NCBI RefSeq assembly: GCF_000423525.1
Contig: NZ_AUID01000012.1
Span: forward strand, 1 to 64,000
Direction: 5' to 3'
DNA from: Proteocatella sphenisci DSM 23131
GTDB lineage: Bacteria > Bacillota > Clostridia > Peptostreptococcales > Filifactoraceae
Length of the DNA: 64,000 nucleotides
A program made the position numbers and the translations under genes. The stretch's first letter is position 1. The number at the start of each line of letters is the position of its first letter. Shown here one piece after another: positions 52,488 through 62,295 of the stretch. A model generated the notes under the pieces. It was given only the letters and a program-made list of their open reading frames with translations, made no database searches and was not told the DNA's origin.

Positions 52488-54473
52488 TTACATATTTTCT
52501 CTGAGTGTATTAAATTCTATTGTCACTTTGAACTGATCACCGTCTATAGTCACTCTAAAATCTCCATTACAGGCATTTGTAAAACTCTTGGCTATAGAAA
52601 GCCCAAGCCCGTTTCCTTCTGTTGCCCGGTTCTTGTCTCCTCGTGTAAACCTTTCTGTAATTTCTGTTTCAGAAAAATCCAGTTCATATGCAGCAATGTT
52701 TTTTATTTCTGCAAAGGCCCTATTGTCCTTTTCATAAAGATTAATAAATATCCTCGTATTGTCCATAGAATATTTTATAGCATTATCTATTACATTTTGA
52801 AATACTCTATATAGCTTTTTCCCATCCCCAAGTATCATCAAAGGATTTTCAGGCAAACTCTGCCTTATGGTCCTTCCACTGGTTTCTATGGAATCTGACA
52901 TATCTGCGAGCGTCTGCTCTATAAGTTTTTTCATGTCCAGTTTTTCCATTTCAAGCTCAAAATTTCCACTTGTACTCTTCGAAAGATCAAAAAGGTCTGA
53001 TATTATATTTTTTAGTCTATATGATTTTTTCTTTATTACTGCGATATAATCTCTGGCCTCAGCAGGCATTCCCTCTGTTCCTTCAAGCAGATCCACATAT
53101 CCGATTATCGAAGTAAGCGGAGTTTTGAGATCATGAGATACATTGGTAATAAGCTCTGATTTCATTTTTTCAGCTTTCACAGCCCCCTGGACCGCCTTGT
53201 CAAATCCTTCTGCAATATTGTTGATATCATCTATAACTTCGCTGAGTTCCCTGCAGGATGCAAACGGAATCTTTTGACCCAGATTTCCATTTCTTAGTTC
53301 TCTGACACCTTTTGCCATCTGCGAAAAATCTTTTATTTCCTTTGCCGCCGGCTTAAGCAGGTAAAAAACAATCACCGGATAAGTCACTATAGCCCAAAGA
53401 GGGCCCCCTGCAGCACTAAACACAAGATTTATCAGAAGCACTGCCATCACAAGAATTATCCACCTCGTATATCTTTTTGAGAGTTTTTCTCCCATGAGGC
53501 TGTTAATAGCAGTCCTTATATTCATGGCTCTTATCCTGAAAAATTCCAGGACTGCCCTGAAAAGAGATTTCATCCATGCAAGGCTTCTGAAGACAAGCGT
53601 GTATCTCAGAAGTTCCTTTCTCTTGATCCTCTTTGCGAAGTTTGTCACGAAATATATGTTGTAAATCACAAACAGCGCCGAAAGAAGCCAGAGCAGCGTT
53701 ATTATGACCTCTTCATTTGCCGCTTTGTCTATTATGCCCTGATAAAGCAATATAAATCCTGCACCAAAGCCAAGCTCTGCAAAAAACGTTATTACAAGAA
53801 GGATGTCAAAGTAAACCCTGTCATAAAGACGGATGCTTACATCATCTCCCTTTTTGCCCTGCCCAGCAAAAATCATCAGCCACAGCGCTCCTGCAAGTAT
53901 AGCGCCTATCCCTGCCACAGTGCTGTAGAATATTATGCGGCCTTCCGGAGAATCCGGATTCATGTGATATCCCTGTTCAGTCAGCATCTGCTTTGGCACC
54001 GCAACCTTTATTGTCACATCTTTGTAGGCGCCATTTTCCATATAGCTCTGTCCGAACTCATTTACTATATATCTGCTCTCAAGATTGCTTTGCGGCGATA
54101 TCCCAGGAATGATTCCATCCTCAAGCACCGTCCTGCCATCTGAAGTGACCAAGTACCTGTATCCCTTCTTCAGATATTCATCAAGGTTGGCTTGCATGCT
54201 CGCTCTTGCTTCGTCATCCGGATAATAGTTCCAGCCACCCTCAGAATTCTTCTCCGAGAATTTGAGCGGACCTATCATGTCTGCTATTTCCTGCGTGTCA
54301 TAATATACTTTTGAGTTATAGTAGCTCTCTCCCTCGATGAAGACTGCCACGCTTTCCAGGCTTCCCTGATTTGAAATGTTCAGGGTTATCGCTGACATTC
54401 CTGCTATTATAAATATTACTGCTATGAATTTAAAAAATCCGTTATATAAATTTATTTTCAATTTTGTATCCAA
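52488..54473 (-). CDS. Sensor histidine kinase
   Basis: This 661-residue membrane kinase has an N-terminal helix (about 13-31), an extracytoplasmic region (about 32-175), several more helices (about 180-200, 220-270, 340-375), a short linker, a HisKA domain with phospho-acceptor His in ITNVSHDLKTPLTSIIGYVD near 447, and HATPase with VIDNAIKYS (N box) near 565 and GNGLGLSIAKSF near 630. The start is uncertain (TTG at 54473 overlaps the regulator gene by 32 bases). It pairs with the regulator just upstream; the stimulus is unknown. Confidence 0.93.
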   Translation of the reverse strand: MDTKLKINLYNGFFKFIAVIFIIAGMSAITLNISNQGSLESVAVFIEGESYYNSKVYYDTQEIADMIGPLKFSEKNSEGGWNYYPDDEARASMQANLDEYLKKGYRYLVTSDGRTVLEDGIIPGISPQSNLESRYIVNEFGQSYMENGAYKDVTIKVAVPKQMLTEQGYHMNPDSPEGRIIFYSTVAGIGAILAGALWLMIFAGQGKKGDDVSIRLYDRVYFDILLVITFFAELGFGAGFILLYQGIIDKAANEEVIITLLWLLSALFVIYNIYFVTNFAKRIKRKELLRYTLVFRSLAWMKSLFRAVLEFFRIRAMNIRTAINSLMGEKLSKRYTRWIILVMAVLLINLVFSAAGGPLWAIVTYPVIVFYLLKPAAKEIKDFSQMAKGVRELRNGNLGQKIPFASCRELSEVIDDINNIAEGFDKAVQGAVKAEKMKSELITNVSHDLKTPLTSIIGYVDLLEGTEGMPAEARDYIAVIKKKSYRLKNIISDLFDLSKSTSGNFELEMEKLDMKKLIEQTLADMSDSIETSGRTIRQSLPENPLMILGDGKKLYRVFQNVIDNAIKYSMDNTRIFINLYEKDNRAFAEIKNIAAYELDFSETEITERFTRGDKNRATEGNGLGLSIAKSFTNACNGDFRVTIDGDQFKVTIEFNTLRENM

Positions 54474-55191
54474 TTCCCCACACCACCTTAAGATATTTAG
54501 GCTCTTTAGTATTTATTTCTATCTTTTCACGGATTCTTCTTATATGGACCATTACTGTATTTTCTACTGAATATGCTTCTTCATTCCAAACTCTTTCATA
54601 GATTTCCTCAGATGGAAAAACTCTGCCTGGGTTTTCCATAAGCAGCTTAAGGATCTTATACTCTGTCGCTGTAAGATTTTCTTCTCTGCCATCTACTATT
54701 ATGGTTTTGGAGTTCTTATCAAGTTCCAGGCCTCCTACCCTTATCATTTCACCGCTCTGAGAAGTCCTCTCCTGGAGCCTTTTTGAACTTCCAAGATAAA
54801 GGTATCTCCTGAGTTGAGATTTTACCCTTGCAACCAGCTCCATTGAATTATATGGCTTTGATACATAATCGTCTGCACCCATGCTGAGCCCAAGTACCTT
54901 GTCGCTGTCCTCTGTCTTGGCCGAAAGTATTATTATAGGAATGTTTCGTTTTTCCCTTATCTTCATTGTAGCAGAGAGTCCATCCAGCCTTGGCATCATA
55001 ATATCAAGTATTATAAGATCCACCTGTTTTTGCGCTATAATTTCAAGTGCCTCTATCCCATCATGTGCAATCAGCGACATATAACCTTCTTTTTCCAGTA
55101 TTTTTGCAACTGAATTTGCAATCTCTATATCATCATCTACTACAAGTATTGTAGCTTCTCCTTCTGATGAAGCTGTTATTTTCATATTCAA
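54442..55191 (-). CDS. OmpR-family response regulator
   Basis: This 249-residue regulator has a receiver domain (about 10-125) with acidic pocket VDDDIEIA, phospho-acceptor Asp in DLIILDIMMPRLDG and LSAKTEDSDKVLGLSMGADDYVSKPY, and a winged-helix DNA-binding domain (about 150-245) with LTATEYKILKLLMENPGRVF and VENTVMVHIRRIREKIE. I use TTG at 55191, as GGAG lies 7 bases upstream. It is the first gene of the pair with the histidine kinase. An upstream tandem repeat may be its own binding site. Confidence 0.94.
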   Translation of the reverse strand: MNMKITASSEGEATILVVDDDIEIANSVAKILEKEGYMSLIAHDGIEALEIIAQKQVDLIILDIMMPRLDGLSATMKIREKRNIPIIILSAKTEDSDKVLGLSMGADDYVSKPYNSMELVARVKSQLRRYLYLGSSKRLQERTSQSGEMIRVGGLELDKNSKTIIVDGREENLTATEYKILKLLMENPGRVFPSEEIYERVWNEEAYSVENTVMVHIRRIREKIEINTKEPKYLKVVWGIGYKIENKFI

Positions 55192-55281
55192 GATCCGTCT
55201 CCTTTCATCATATTTTTTAATCGTGAATTTATTGAGCCTATGGATATTATTGTACAAACAAATTCTTAAGTGAGTATCTAT

Positions 55282-55303
55282 ATTTTTCTTACATTTTTCT
55301 TAC
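55282..55303. repeat. Tandem 11-bp box upstream of the two-component genes
   Basis: ATTTTTCTTAC occurs twice back-to-back (55282-55292 and 55293-55303). A one-helical-turn repeat containing TTACA is the usual form of an OmpR/PhoP-family binding site. It lies in the gap between the response regulator gene and glsA. Confidence 0.6.
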
Positions 55304-55317
55304 ATTATAAGCAAGTG

Positions 55318-55347
55318 TTGAATTTATACTTGCTCTAGTGCTATAAT
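55318..55347 (+). promoter_or_regulatory. Predicted glsA promoter
   Basis: TTGAAT (55318-55323), 18 bases and TATAAT (55342-55347) with an upstream TG (extended -10) precede glsA by about 37 bases. Confidence 0.6.
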
Positions 55348-55383
55348 AAAAATATAAAAAACAAATACACAAAGAGGTGAAAT

Positions 55384-56304
55384 GTGAGAGAATTATTAGA
55401 AAAAATGGTAGAAGAAAGCAGGGAATTTACGCAAGGTGGCCAACTTGCCAGCTACATACCTGAGCTTCTTAAGTATAACAAGGACGATTTGGGAATATAC
55501 CTTATAAGAAATGACGGAAAAGAATTCTACGCTGGTAATTTTGATAAGAGATTTACAATACAAAGTGTATGCAAGCCCCTTATTCTCCTTCTTGCCCTTA
55601 TTGATAATGGCGAAGATTACGTAACCCAGCGAGTAGGTGTTGAATCCACAGGAAAAGCCTTTAATGCAATCATGGATTTCTCGCAGGTTGAAGATCTAAA
55701 GGATCACATAAATCCCATGGTAAATATCGGTGCTATTGCAATGTGTTCTATGATAGAGGGTAAAGATAAGGATGAAAAGTTTCAAAGGCTCCTCGATCTC
55801 ACAAAAAAACTCTCTGGAAATGAAAACATAGGGGTAAACATGCAAGTGTTTGAGTCCGAAAGAAAGACCGGAGACAGAAACAGGGCCCTTGCCTATCTTC
55901 TTAAAAGTTACGGAACCATAACAGATGATGTAGATGACGTACTCGATGTTTACTTTAAAGCATGTTCTATAGAAATAACTTGCAAAGACCTTGCAAATAT
56001 AGGATTTGTACTTTCAAACAACGGAAGATCCAAATCCTCTGATGAAGAAATAGTATCAAAAAAATACACACGCTTTGTAAATGCCATACTTATGACATGC
56101 GGGATGTATGATGGCGCAGGAGATTTTGCCATAAGAGTTGGTATCCCTGCCAAAAGTGGGGTTGGTGGTGGAATCCTCTCTGTCGCTCCAAGCATTATGG
56201 GCATAGGCATATATGGTCCAGCTCTTGATTCAAAAGGAAACAGCATAGCCGGAATAAAACTTCTTGAAAAGCTTAGCAACTCCTTATATCTAAGCGTATT
56301 TTAA
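55384..56304 (+). CDS. glsA: Glutaminase A
   Basis: This 306-residue enzyme hydrolyses glutamine to glutamate and ammonia. The serine-lysine pair of the beta-lactamase-like fold is seen in TIQSVCKPLILL near 60-71, and other blocks are NPMVNIGAIA near 117, NRALAYLLKSYG near 166, and AKSGVGGGILSVAPS near 258. Length is typical. GTG start at 55384 with AGAGGTG upstream; an overlapping ATG two bases earlier runs into an immediate stop. The gene is monocistronic, ending at a shared terminator. Confidence 0.96.
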   Translation: MRELLEKMVEESREFTQGGQLASYIPELLKYNKDDLGIYLIRNDGKEFYAGNFDKRFTIQSVCKPLILLLALIDNGEDYVTQRVGVESTGKAFNAIMDFSQVEDLKDHINPMVNIGAIAMCSMIEGKDKDEKFQRLLDLTKKLSGNENIGVNMQVFESERKTGDRNRALAYLLKSYGTITDDVDDVLDVYFKACSIEITCKDLANIGFVLSNNGRSKSSDEEIVSKKYTRFVNAILMTCGMYDGAGDFAIRVGIPAKSGVGGGILSVAPSIMGIGIYGPALDSKGNSIAGIKLLEKLSNSLYLSVF

Positions 56305-56309
56305 ACAAG

Positions 56310-56345
56310 AAAAGAGGTGCAAACAATACTGCAACCTCTTTTTTT
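56310..56345. terminator. Bidirectional terminator
   Basis: AAAAGAGGTGCA ... TGCAACCTCTTTTTTT forms a hairpin between the convergent glsA and DUF2207 genes. Confidence 0.8.
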
Positions 56346-56351
56346 ATCCAT

Positions 56352-58244
56352 TTACCAGCTGGAACCTCCTCCTCCTCCAGAACCTCCACCAGAAAAACCT
56401 CCTCCCATGCTTCCACCAGAACTCGTTGTACTCTGAGGCTGAGGGGTGGTCATTGCAGAGTTGAAACTGCTCATACTGTTATTAAGCGCATTCGCAAATA
56501 TTATCGTATTGAAATTTCTTCCGTAGCTGTCAGTCCTGTACCAGTCAGGCGGCTGGGTCACTATTGATTCGAAATTTTTTGCCCACTTGTCTGTTACTCC
56601 AAGTACCATTGCATATGCCAAAGTGCTGTAAAAATAATGTGGATTTTCTTCAACAAGCATGTTTATCCTGTCTTTTTCTGCAGTCTGCAAAAATTCCCTA
56701 AAGCCGAGCATTCTTCCATAATACTGATTACCGCTTTCAGTCCTTTTATCACACATGAATGACATTGCGCTAAGAACTGCTGCGCCTGCAAGTGATATTG
56801 CAAGAGGCATGAGACTGTTTTGAGTAATGCTCAGATAAAGTGCAATGCTCCACGCGATCGCACTCAATATCGCAGACAGTATAAGCGCTGCATAATATCC
56901 AAATTTCTTTTCTTTATATCTGTTCCAGCTTACTACATACATAAATCCCCACACCGGTATCATTACTACAATAGCGCCAACAAGGGAAAGTATGACTGTC
57001 ACAGCAAACGTGTCGCCAAATCCTGTATTTATAGCCGGCATAAAACCGATAAATGCAATCAGAAGCGATGCAAGCGAAAGTATAGCTGAAATGAAAATGT
57101 TCATTTTTTTATATATCCTATTATCTGAATCATCCTGCCATGAAGATTTTACCATCTCTTTTACGGCGCTCATGACTTTATAAAATTTATGTTCCAGTTC
57201 ACTTGTGCTAACACTCGAACCATCTCCAAATTCATTAAAAAGTGATTCAAACATAGTTATTTCATAGGCTTTGGCATTGGTGTCCAAATCTTTGAGTTTA
57301 TGAAGCGTAAATGTTTTTTTAACAGAGAGAATTTTTTTCTCTGTTATTTCCTCTATTTCAAGGTATCCTTTATCCGCCCAGTAAATTATGAGTGAAGTTA
57401 CATCCATAGGATCTACCGAATTATCTATTATAAATCCTGCATCAGCTGGAGTGACTCCTTGTGGAGCATAAAATTCTACAGTCTGCACAAAGGGCTTACT
57501 TTTCCCCTTTTTAAACCAGAAAAAAGCTCCCAGACCAGTAATTAAAGGCATTATGAGTAAATAATATTTTTGCACCATGTCAGCCGGATTGGTTTTTTTA
57601 TGTGCTTGACTGAAATACCCTTCTTGAAGCGGAAGTGCAACAGTAAGCGCCTCATAGGGCTCCAGCTTGCTGTTTAACTTTCCAGATATAACATTGCCAT
57701 CCACGCTGTACTTGACGCCCTCGCTCGCCTTACTCCCCTGGGTTCCATAGGTAAAATTAAGTTTTTCACTGTCAAACGGCTCTGGCATCTCTATCTTAAA
57801 TTTTACATTATCTATAAAACAGTCCCACTGAGTACCAATAAGGTTAAAATAAAGTTCATCCATATCATCCAGATAATCATAGCCAATTTCATATACATAA
57901 AGTATGGTGTATTTTTGCTTCTGAGCTGCAAAGGCATCAGCATTACCTATCTTTATCTTAAAGTATCCACCTTCTTTGTAGGTTTCAAAATCTTGACCAG
58001 GAACACTCACAGATTTTACTTTTGCAGGTTTTCCTCCGTTGGTTTTAAGAGGAATACTCCTTATTATCCCATGTCTTTGCTCGCTAAAATTAACTTCTAA
58101 CACTTCGGTTATAGTGTAGTTGTTATCCAGATCCACTTTCATATCTATATCATAAGAAGAAATGTTGAAGGCCTCGAGCGCAAGTGCGCTTTGAGGAAGC
58201 AAGGTCAATAAAAGGGCTATGATTATTAAAGAAAGTTTTTTCAA
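56352..58244 (-). CDS. DUF2207 membrane protein with Gly/Ser-rich tail
   Basis: This 630-residue protein has a signal peptide (about 1-22, ending QSALA), an extracytoplasmic beta-rich DUF2207 domain (about 23-220, ITEVLEVNFSEQRHGIIRSIP), a helix near 228-246, a cytoplasmic part, further helices (about 380-480), and a C-terminal GGGFSGGGSGGGGGSSW tail typical of the family. Function unknown. It follows a LemA gene by 23 bases; the LemA-DUF2207 pairing is common in bacteria. Confidence 0.88.
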   Translation of the reverse strand: MKKLSLIIIALLLTLLPQSALALEAFNISSYDIDMKVDLDNNYTITEVLEVNFSEQRHGIIRSIPLKTNGGKPAKVKSVSVPGQDFETYKEGGYFKIKIGNADAFAAQKQKYTILYVYEIGYDYLDDMDELYFNLIGTQWDCFIDNVKFKIEMPEPFDSEKLNFTYGTQGSKASEGVKYSVDGNVISGKLNSKLEPYEALTVALPLQEGYFSQAHKKTNPADMVQKYYLLIMPLITGLGAFFWFKKGKSKPFVQTVEFYAPQGVTPADAGFIIDNSVDPMDVTSLIIYWADKGYLEIEEITEKKILSVKKTFTLHKLKDLDTNAKAYEITMFESLFNEFGDGSSVSTSELEHKFYKVMSAVKEMVKSSWQDDSDNRIYKKMNIFISAILSLASLLIAFIGFMPAINTGFGDTFAVTVILSLVGAIVVMIPVWGFMYVVSWNRYKEKKFGYYAALILSAILSAIAWSIALYLSITQNSLMPLAISLAGAAVLSAMSFMCDKRTESGNQYYGRMLGFREFLQTAEKDRINMLVEENPHYFYSTLAYAMVLGVTDKWAKNFESIVTQPPDWYRTDSYGRNFNTIIFANALNNSMSSFNSAMTTPQPQSTTSSGGSMGGGFSGGGSGGGGGSSW

Positions 58245-58267
58245 AACATGGCCTCCTATCTTAGTAT

Positions 58268-58822
58268 TTAAAATTGAACCTTCACATTTTCTCTTTCAGC
58301 CTCAACAGCTTCAAAGAAAGGATATTTCTTAAATCCTGCCATGTTTGCAACAATATTTGAAGGAAACATCTCGATTTTTGTATTGAGTGCTCTTACTGCC
58401 CCATTGTAGTATTTTCTCGCCTGAGATATCTCGTTTTCAAGAGAGGATAGCTGACTTTGAAGATTTAAAAAACTTGTATCTGCCTTGAGATTTGGATAGT
58501 TTTCAGAAACCGCAAAAAGAGACTTTAGCGTTCCAGAAAGCATATTTTCATTTTGAATTCTATCATCCATACTCTGAGAACCCATTGCCATATTCCTTGC
58601 ACCTATTACTTTTTCCAAAGTTTCTTTTTCATGAATAGCATATTGCTTTACTACTTCTACAAGATTAGGAATCAGGTCATAACGCTTTTTCAGATACACG
58701 TCCATAGTAGAAAATGCTTCATCAGATTGATTTCTCAGTTTCACAAAAGTATTGTAATAAGATATAGATATTATTCCTAAAATTACAACCAAACCCAAAA
58801 CTACCATAAGTGCTCCACCCAT
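58268..58822 (-). CDS. LemA family protein
   Basis: This 184-residue protein has one N-terminal helix (about 5-22, MVVLGLVVILGIISISYYN) and a helical-bundle LemA domain with SDEAFSTMDVYLKKRYDLIPNLVE near 35-58, ENYPNLKADTSF near 113 and ARKYYNGAVRALN near 138. Function is unknown; it is often linked with DUF2207 proteins, as here. It starts the two-gene operon. Confidence 0.93.
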   Translation of the reverse strand: MGGALMVVLGLVVILGIISISYYNTFVKLRNQSDEAFSTMDVYLKKRYDLIPNLVEVVKQYAIHEKETLEKVIGARNMAMGSQSMDDRIQNENMLSGTLKSLFAVSENYPNLKADTSFLNLQSQLSSLENEISQARKYYNGAVRALNTKIEMFPSNIVANMAGFKKYPFFEAVEAERENVKVQF

Positions 58823-58860
58823 AAGATTACCTCCTCAGTAATATTAAATCATGTTAAATT

Positions 58861-60009
58861 CTACCATCTGGAATTTAAAAATTCATAAGTTTGCTCTTCT
58901 ACATGCAAAATCTGATCTATATCTGGATTTTCAATCACTTTGTGTGCCTTCATAGCCTGTTCAATCATTGTTACTATATCAAGAAAATTTATTTCTTTTT
59001 TTAGAAACTTGGCCACAGCCAGCTCATTGGCCGCATTGTAAACGGTCGTCATAGAGCCGCCTGATTTTAATGCTTCAAATGCCAGCGCCAGTCCCCTGAA
59101 ATTTTCCAGATCAGGTTCTTCAAAAGTTATCTGCTTCAGGGTTTTAAAATCGAGCCTTTGTCCCCCAAGAGGTCTTCTGTGAGGATAATATAGAGCATAC
59201 TGTATAGGAAGCCTCATATCGGGAGTTCCCAGCTGAGCCATTATGCCTCCGTCCACAAATTCGACCATAGAATGGATTACACTCTGTGGCTGGACCACTA
59301 CCTCTATATCCTCAGCTGCCAGTCCAAATAGCCACTTTGCCTCAATGACTTCAAGTCCCTTGTTTACCATGGTAGCCGAATCTATAGTTATCTTTTTTCC
59401 CATAGACCAGTTTGGATGTTTAAGCGCGTCTTCTAGTTTTACATCTTTCATCTGCTCTATGGTTTTCCCTCTGAAGGGCCCCCCAGATGCAGTAATTATT
59501 ATCTTGCTTATCTCCCTTTGGTCTTCACCTGTAAGGCACTGGAGTATGGCGCTGTGCTCACTGTCAACAGGAAGAATCCTGACATTTTTTTCCTTTGCAA
59601 GAGGCATTATAATATGCCCTGCAGTCACAAGTGTTTCCTTGTTTGCAAGGGCTATATCCTTACCCGCATTTATTGCAGCCACCGTGGGCCTCAGACCCAT
59701 CATTCCCACAACCGCCGTAACCACCATGTCTGAATCAGGATGCTGGGCTACCTCAATTAGACCCTCCATACCAAAAACCACTCTAACCCCAGTACCCTCA
59801 AGGTTTTTTCTAAGAAGCTGTGCATTTTTTTCATCTGCAACGCTCACAAGTTTTGGAGAAAACTCCCTTATCTGGTCCTCCAGCAGTTTAATATTAGAAC
59901 CCGCAGAGAGCGCAACCACCCTTATGTCCTCATTGTTTCTTGCTACATCCAGTGTCTGAGTCCCTATCGATCCTGTAGAGCCCAGTATAGCTATATTTTT
60001 CATTTTCAT
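58861..60009 (-). CDS. dxr: 1-deoxy-D-xylulose 5-phosphate reductoisomerase
   Basis: Dxr catalyses the second step of the MEP isoprenoid pathway with NADPH. The 382-residue protein has NADPH loop ILGSTGSIGTQTLDVARN near 6, GKDIALANKETLVTAG near 115, metal/substrate motifs LPVDSEHSAILQCL near 145, GGPFRG near 178 and the GLEVIEAKWLFG block near 222. Usually it lies between cdsA and rseP; here it is alone. The ATG at 60009 has AAGGA upstream. Confidence 0.97.
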   Translation of the reverse strand: MKMKNIAILGSTGSIGTQTLDVARNNEDIRVVALSAGSNIKLLEDQIREFSPKLVSVADEKNAQLLRKNLEGTGVRVVFGMEGLIEVAQHPDSDMVVTAVVGMMGLRPTVAAINAGKDIALANKETLVTAGHIIMPLAKEKNVRILPVDSEHSAILQCLTGEDQREISKIIITASGGPFRGKTIEQMKDVKLEDALKHPNWSMGKKITIDSATMVNKGLEVIEAKWLFGLAAEDIEVVVQPQSVIHSMVEFVDGGIMAQLGTPDMRLPIQYALYYPHRRPLGGQRLDFKTLKQITFEEPDLENFRGLALAFEALKSGGSMTTVYNAANELAVAKFLKKEINFLDIVTMIEQAMKAHKVIENPDIDQILHVEEQTYEFLNSRW

Positions 60010-60199
60010 CTAAATTTCCTTTTCATTTTTAATTATTTAAATATACTTTGCTTATATTATAGCATAAATATATAATACCCAAACTCGCTATAATATAATT
60101 TTTTTTGAATAATATATTAACTATTGCCCTCTCTTTGTCGATTAATAATATTGTAAGGCAAAATTTTATTTAATACATTAGACTGCGAAAGAGGTTTTT

Positions 60200-62212
60200 A
60201 TGAAACGTATTGGAATTTTTAAAAAAACAGACTTTAATAATGGCAAATCGACAAGTATCAAAAAGCGGATTACAAATGCGATTACAGCTATAATTATAGT
60301 TCTTAGTATAGTCCTTGGAGGTCTTGCCGGATATCTTTCATATTCCTCTTCCATGGAAGCACTTGAGATTTCCATGAAGGAAACTGCTGAAATTGCGTCC
60401 ACTCAGATTTCTACCCAGCTTAAATCTTACAAGGATATAGCTTACGAAATAGGATCCATCGCAAAACTCTCAAATCCTGATATATCCTTGTCTGAGAAAC
60501 AATCAATAATAGACAGCAGATTGTCTTCGTATGGATTTATCCGCGGGAACATAATGCTTACAAATGGAACAAGTATATTTGACGGCAACGACTACTCAGA
60601 CAGAGAGTATTTTCAGGCTTCCATAAAAGGTGACTCCTTTGTATCCGAACCTCTGATAAGCAAGGTTACAGGAAAGCTCACAACTATAATTTCATCCCCA
60701 CTTTGGAAGAATGGGATTTCTGGAAGCGAAATCGTGGGAGTCATATACCTGGTACCTGATGAAAATTTCCTCAATGATACAGTAAGAGAAATTAAAATAG
60801 GAGATTCTGGATCGGCATATATGCTTAATAATAGTGGTACCACTATAGCCAGCGCCTATCCTGAAAATGTAGGTATAGAAAATACAATTGAGGCTTCTAA
60901 GTCAGATTCTTCACTTAATAAACTGGCAGAGATACAAAAGAAAATGATACAAGGATTAAGCGGATTTGGAAAATCTACCTACGCGGGAGAGATTGAGCTC
61001 AGCGGCTATGCCCCTGTTCCAAATACCGATGGATGGAGCATAGCCGTGACCGCTAAACAAAGTGAATTCATGGGCGGAGTATCTAAGGCTATCTTATATG
61101 TAATAGCAAGCATAATTGTTTTTGTGGCCTTAGGAATTATTATAGCAAGAAAGTTCGCCAACTCTATTTCATTACCAGTAATCGAATGTGCAAAAAGATT
61201 AAAAATGCTCTCAGAGGGTGATCTCAATTCTCCAGTTCCAGTAACAGATGCAAAAGATGAAACCGGAGACCTACTCAGGGACTTGAAAACTACAGTTGAG
61301 ACTCTAAGTGCTTCTATTTCTGAAGTATCATTCAACCTTATAGAGATGGCAGACGGCAATCTTAATGTCCATATGTCAGGCCAGTATATGGGTGATCTGG
61401 AGCCTCTTTCAAGATCTGTAAGTACTATCAATACAAACCTGAATGAAATAATGGGAGAAATAACCATGAGCGCAGACCAGGTATCAAACGGTTCAGATCA
61501 AGTTTCTGCAGGAGCTCAGGTCCTTGCTCAGGGTTCAACAGAGCAGTCCAGCTCAGTGGAACAAATAGTAGCTACGGTAGAAGAAGTGTCTTCACTTATA
61601 CAAAAGAGTTCTGTAAACGCTTCAGATGCCAGCAACAAGGCAGAAGAAGTGGGAAAAGATGTCGACATCTGCAACCAAGAAATGCAGCGCATGATGCAGG
61701 CCATGACAGAAATAAACGCCAGCTCCAGCGAAATAGGAAAAATAATTAAAACCATAGAAGACATAGCATTCCAGACTAATATTCTTGCCCTGAACGCAGC
61801 AGTAGAAGCAGCAAGAGCCGGAAGTGCCGGAAAAGGATTTGCCGTTGTTGCAGACGAAGTAAGAAATCTGGCTACAAAAAGTGCCGAAGCTGCCAGAAAT
61901 ACTACTGTCCTTATTGAAAACTCTATTACTGCAGTTGAAAATGGAAGCAGCATAGCAAACAGAACTGCAAAAATAATGCAAGACGTTACAGAACATACAA
62001 AAATGATAGTTGAGGCCATACATGAGATATCCTCAGATTCTGCAGAACAATCCAGTGCGATAGTAGAGCTTGAGCAAGGTATCGACCAGATATCATCTGT
62101 TGTCCACAGCAACTCTGCAACAGCCGAGCAAAGCGCTGCCTCAAGTGAAGAGCTTTCTGCTCAGGCAGATTCTCTTAAATCTCTGGTATCCAAATTTCAG
62201 CTTGCAGATTGA
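60200..62212 (+). CDS. Methyl-accepting chemotaxis protein with Cache sensor
   Basis: This 670-residue receptor has a first helix near 27-50 ([20 protein letters not shown]), a dCache-type extracellular domain (about 55-290, with [21 protein letters not shown]), a second helix near 295-318, HAMP (about 320-370) and a signalling hairpin with tip [21 protein letters not shown] near 522-545. Third such receptor in the window; its cytoplasmic half is much like the other two. Ligand unknown. AGAGGT precedes the ATG. Confidence 0.95.
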   Translation: MKRIGIFKKTDFNNGKSTSIKKRITNAITAIIIVLSIVLGGLAGYLSYSSSMEALEISMKETAEIASTQISTQLKSYKDIAYEIGSIAKLSNPDISLSEKQSIIDSRLSSYGFIRGNIMLTNGTSIFDGNDYSDREYFQASIKGDSFVSEPLISKVTGKLTTIISSPLWKNGISGSEIVGVIYLVPDENFLNDTVREIKIGDSGSAYMLNNSGTTIASAYPENVGIENTIEASKSDSSLNKLAEIQKKMIQGLSGFGKSTYAGEIELSGYAPVPNTDGWSIAVTAKQSEFMGGVSKAILYVIASIIVFVALGIIIARKFANSISLPVIECAKRLKMLSEGDLNSPVPVTDAKDETGDLLRDLKTTVETLSASISEVSFNLIEMADGNLNVHMSGQYMGDLEPLSRSVSTINTNLNEIMGEITMSADQVSNGSDQVSAGAQVLAQGSTEQSSSVEQIVATVEEVSSLIQKSSVNASDASNKAEEVGKDVDICNQEMQRMMQAMTEINASSSEIGKIIKTIEDIAFQTNILALNAAVEAARAGSAGKGFAVVADEVRNLATKSAEAARNTTVLIENSITAVENGSSIANRTAKIMQDVTEHTKMIVEAIHEISSDSAEQSSAIVELEQGIDQISSVVHSNSATAEQSAASSEELSAQADSLKSLVSKFQLAD

Positions 62213-62244
62213 ATAAGTACAGATCGTATATACATGTATTAAAT

Positions 62245-62291
62245 AATCCCCGCGAAAGAGACTTGTACAAGGTCTTTTTCACGGGGATTTA
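62245..62291. terminator. Bidirectional terminator
   Basis: AATCCCCGCGAAAGAGAC ... GTCTTTTTCACGGGGATT forms a long hairpin between the convergent receptor and MBL-fold genes. Confidence 0.8.
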
Positions 62292-62295
62292 GTAT

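Noticed and set aside
61528-62112. 194-residue minus-strand frame inside the third chemoreceptor
   Set aside because: Antisense of the conserved signalling hairpin; similar antisense frames appear in all MCP genes and have no independent support.
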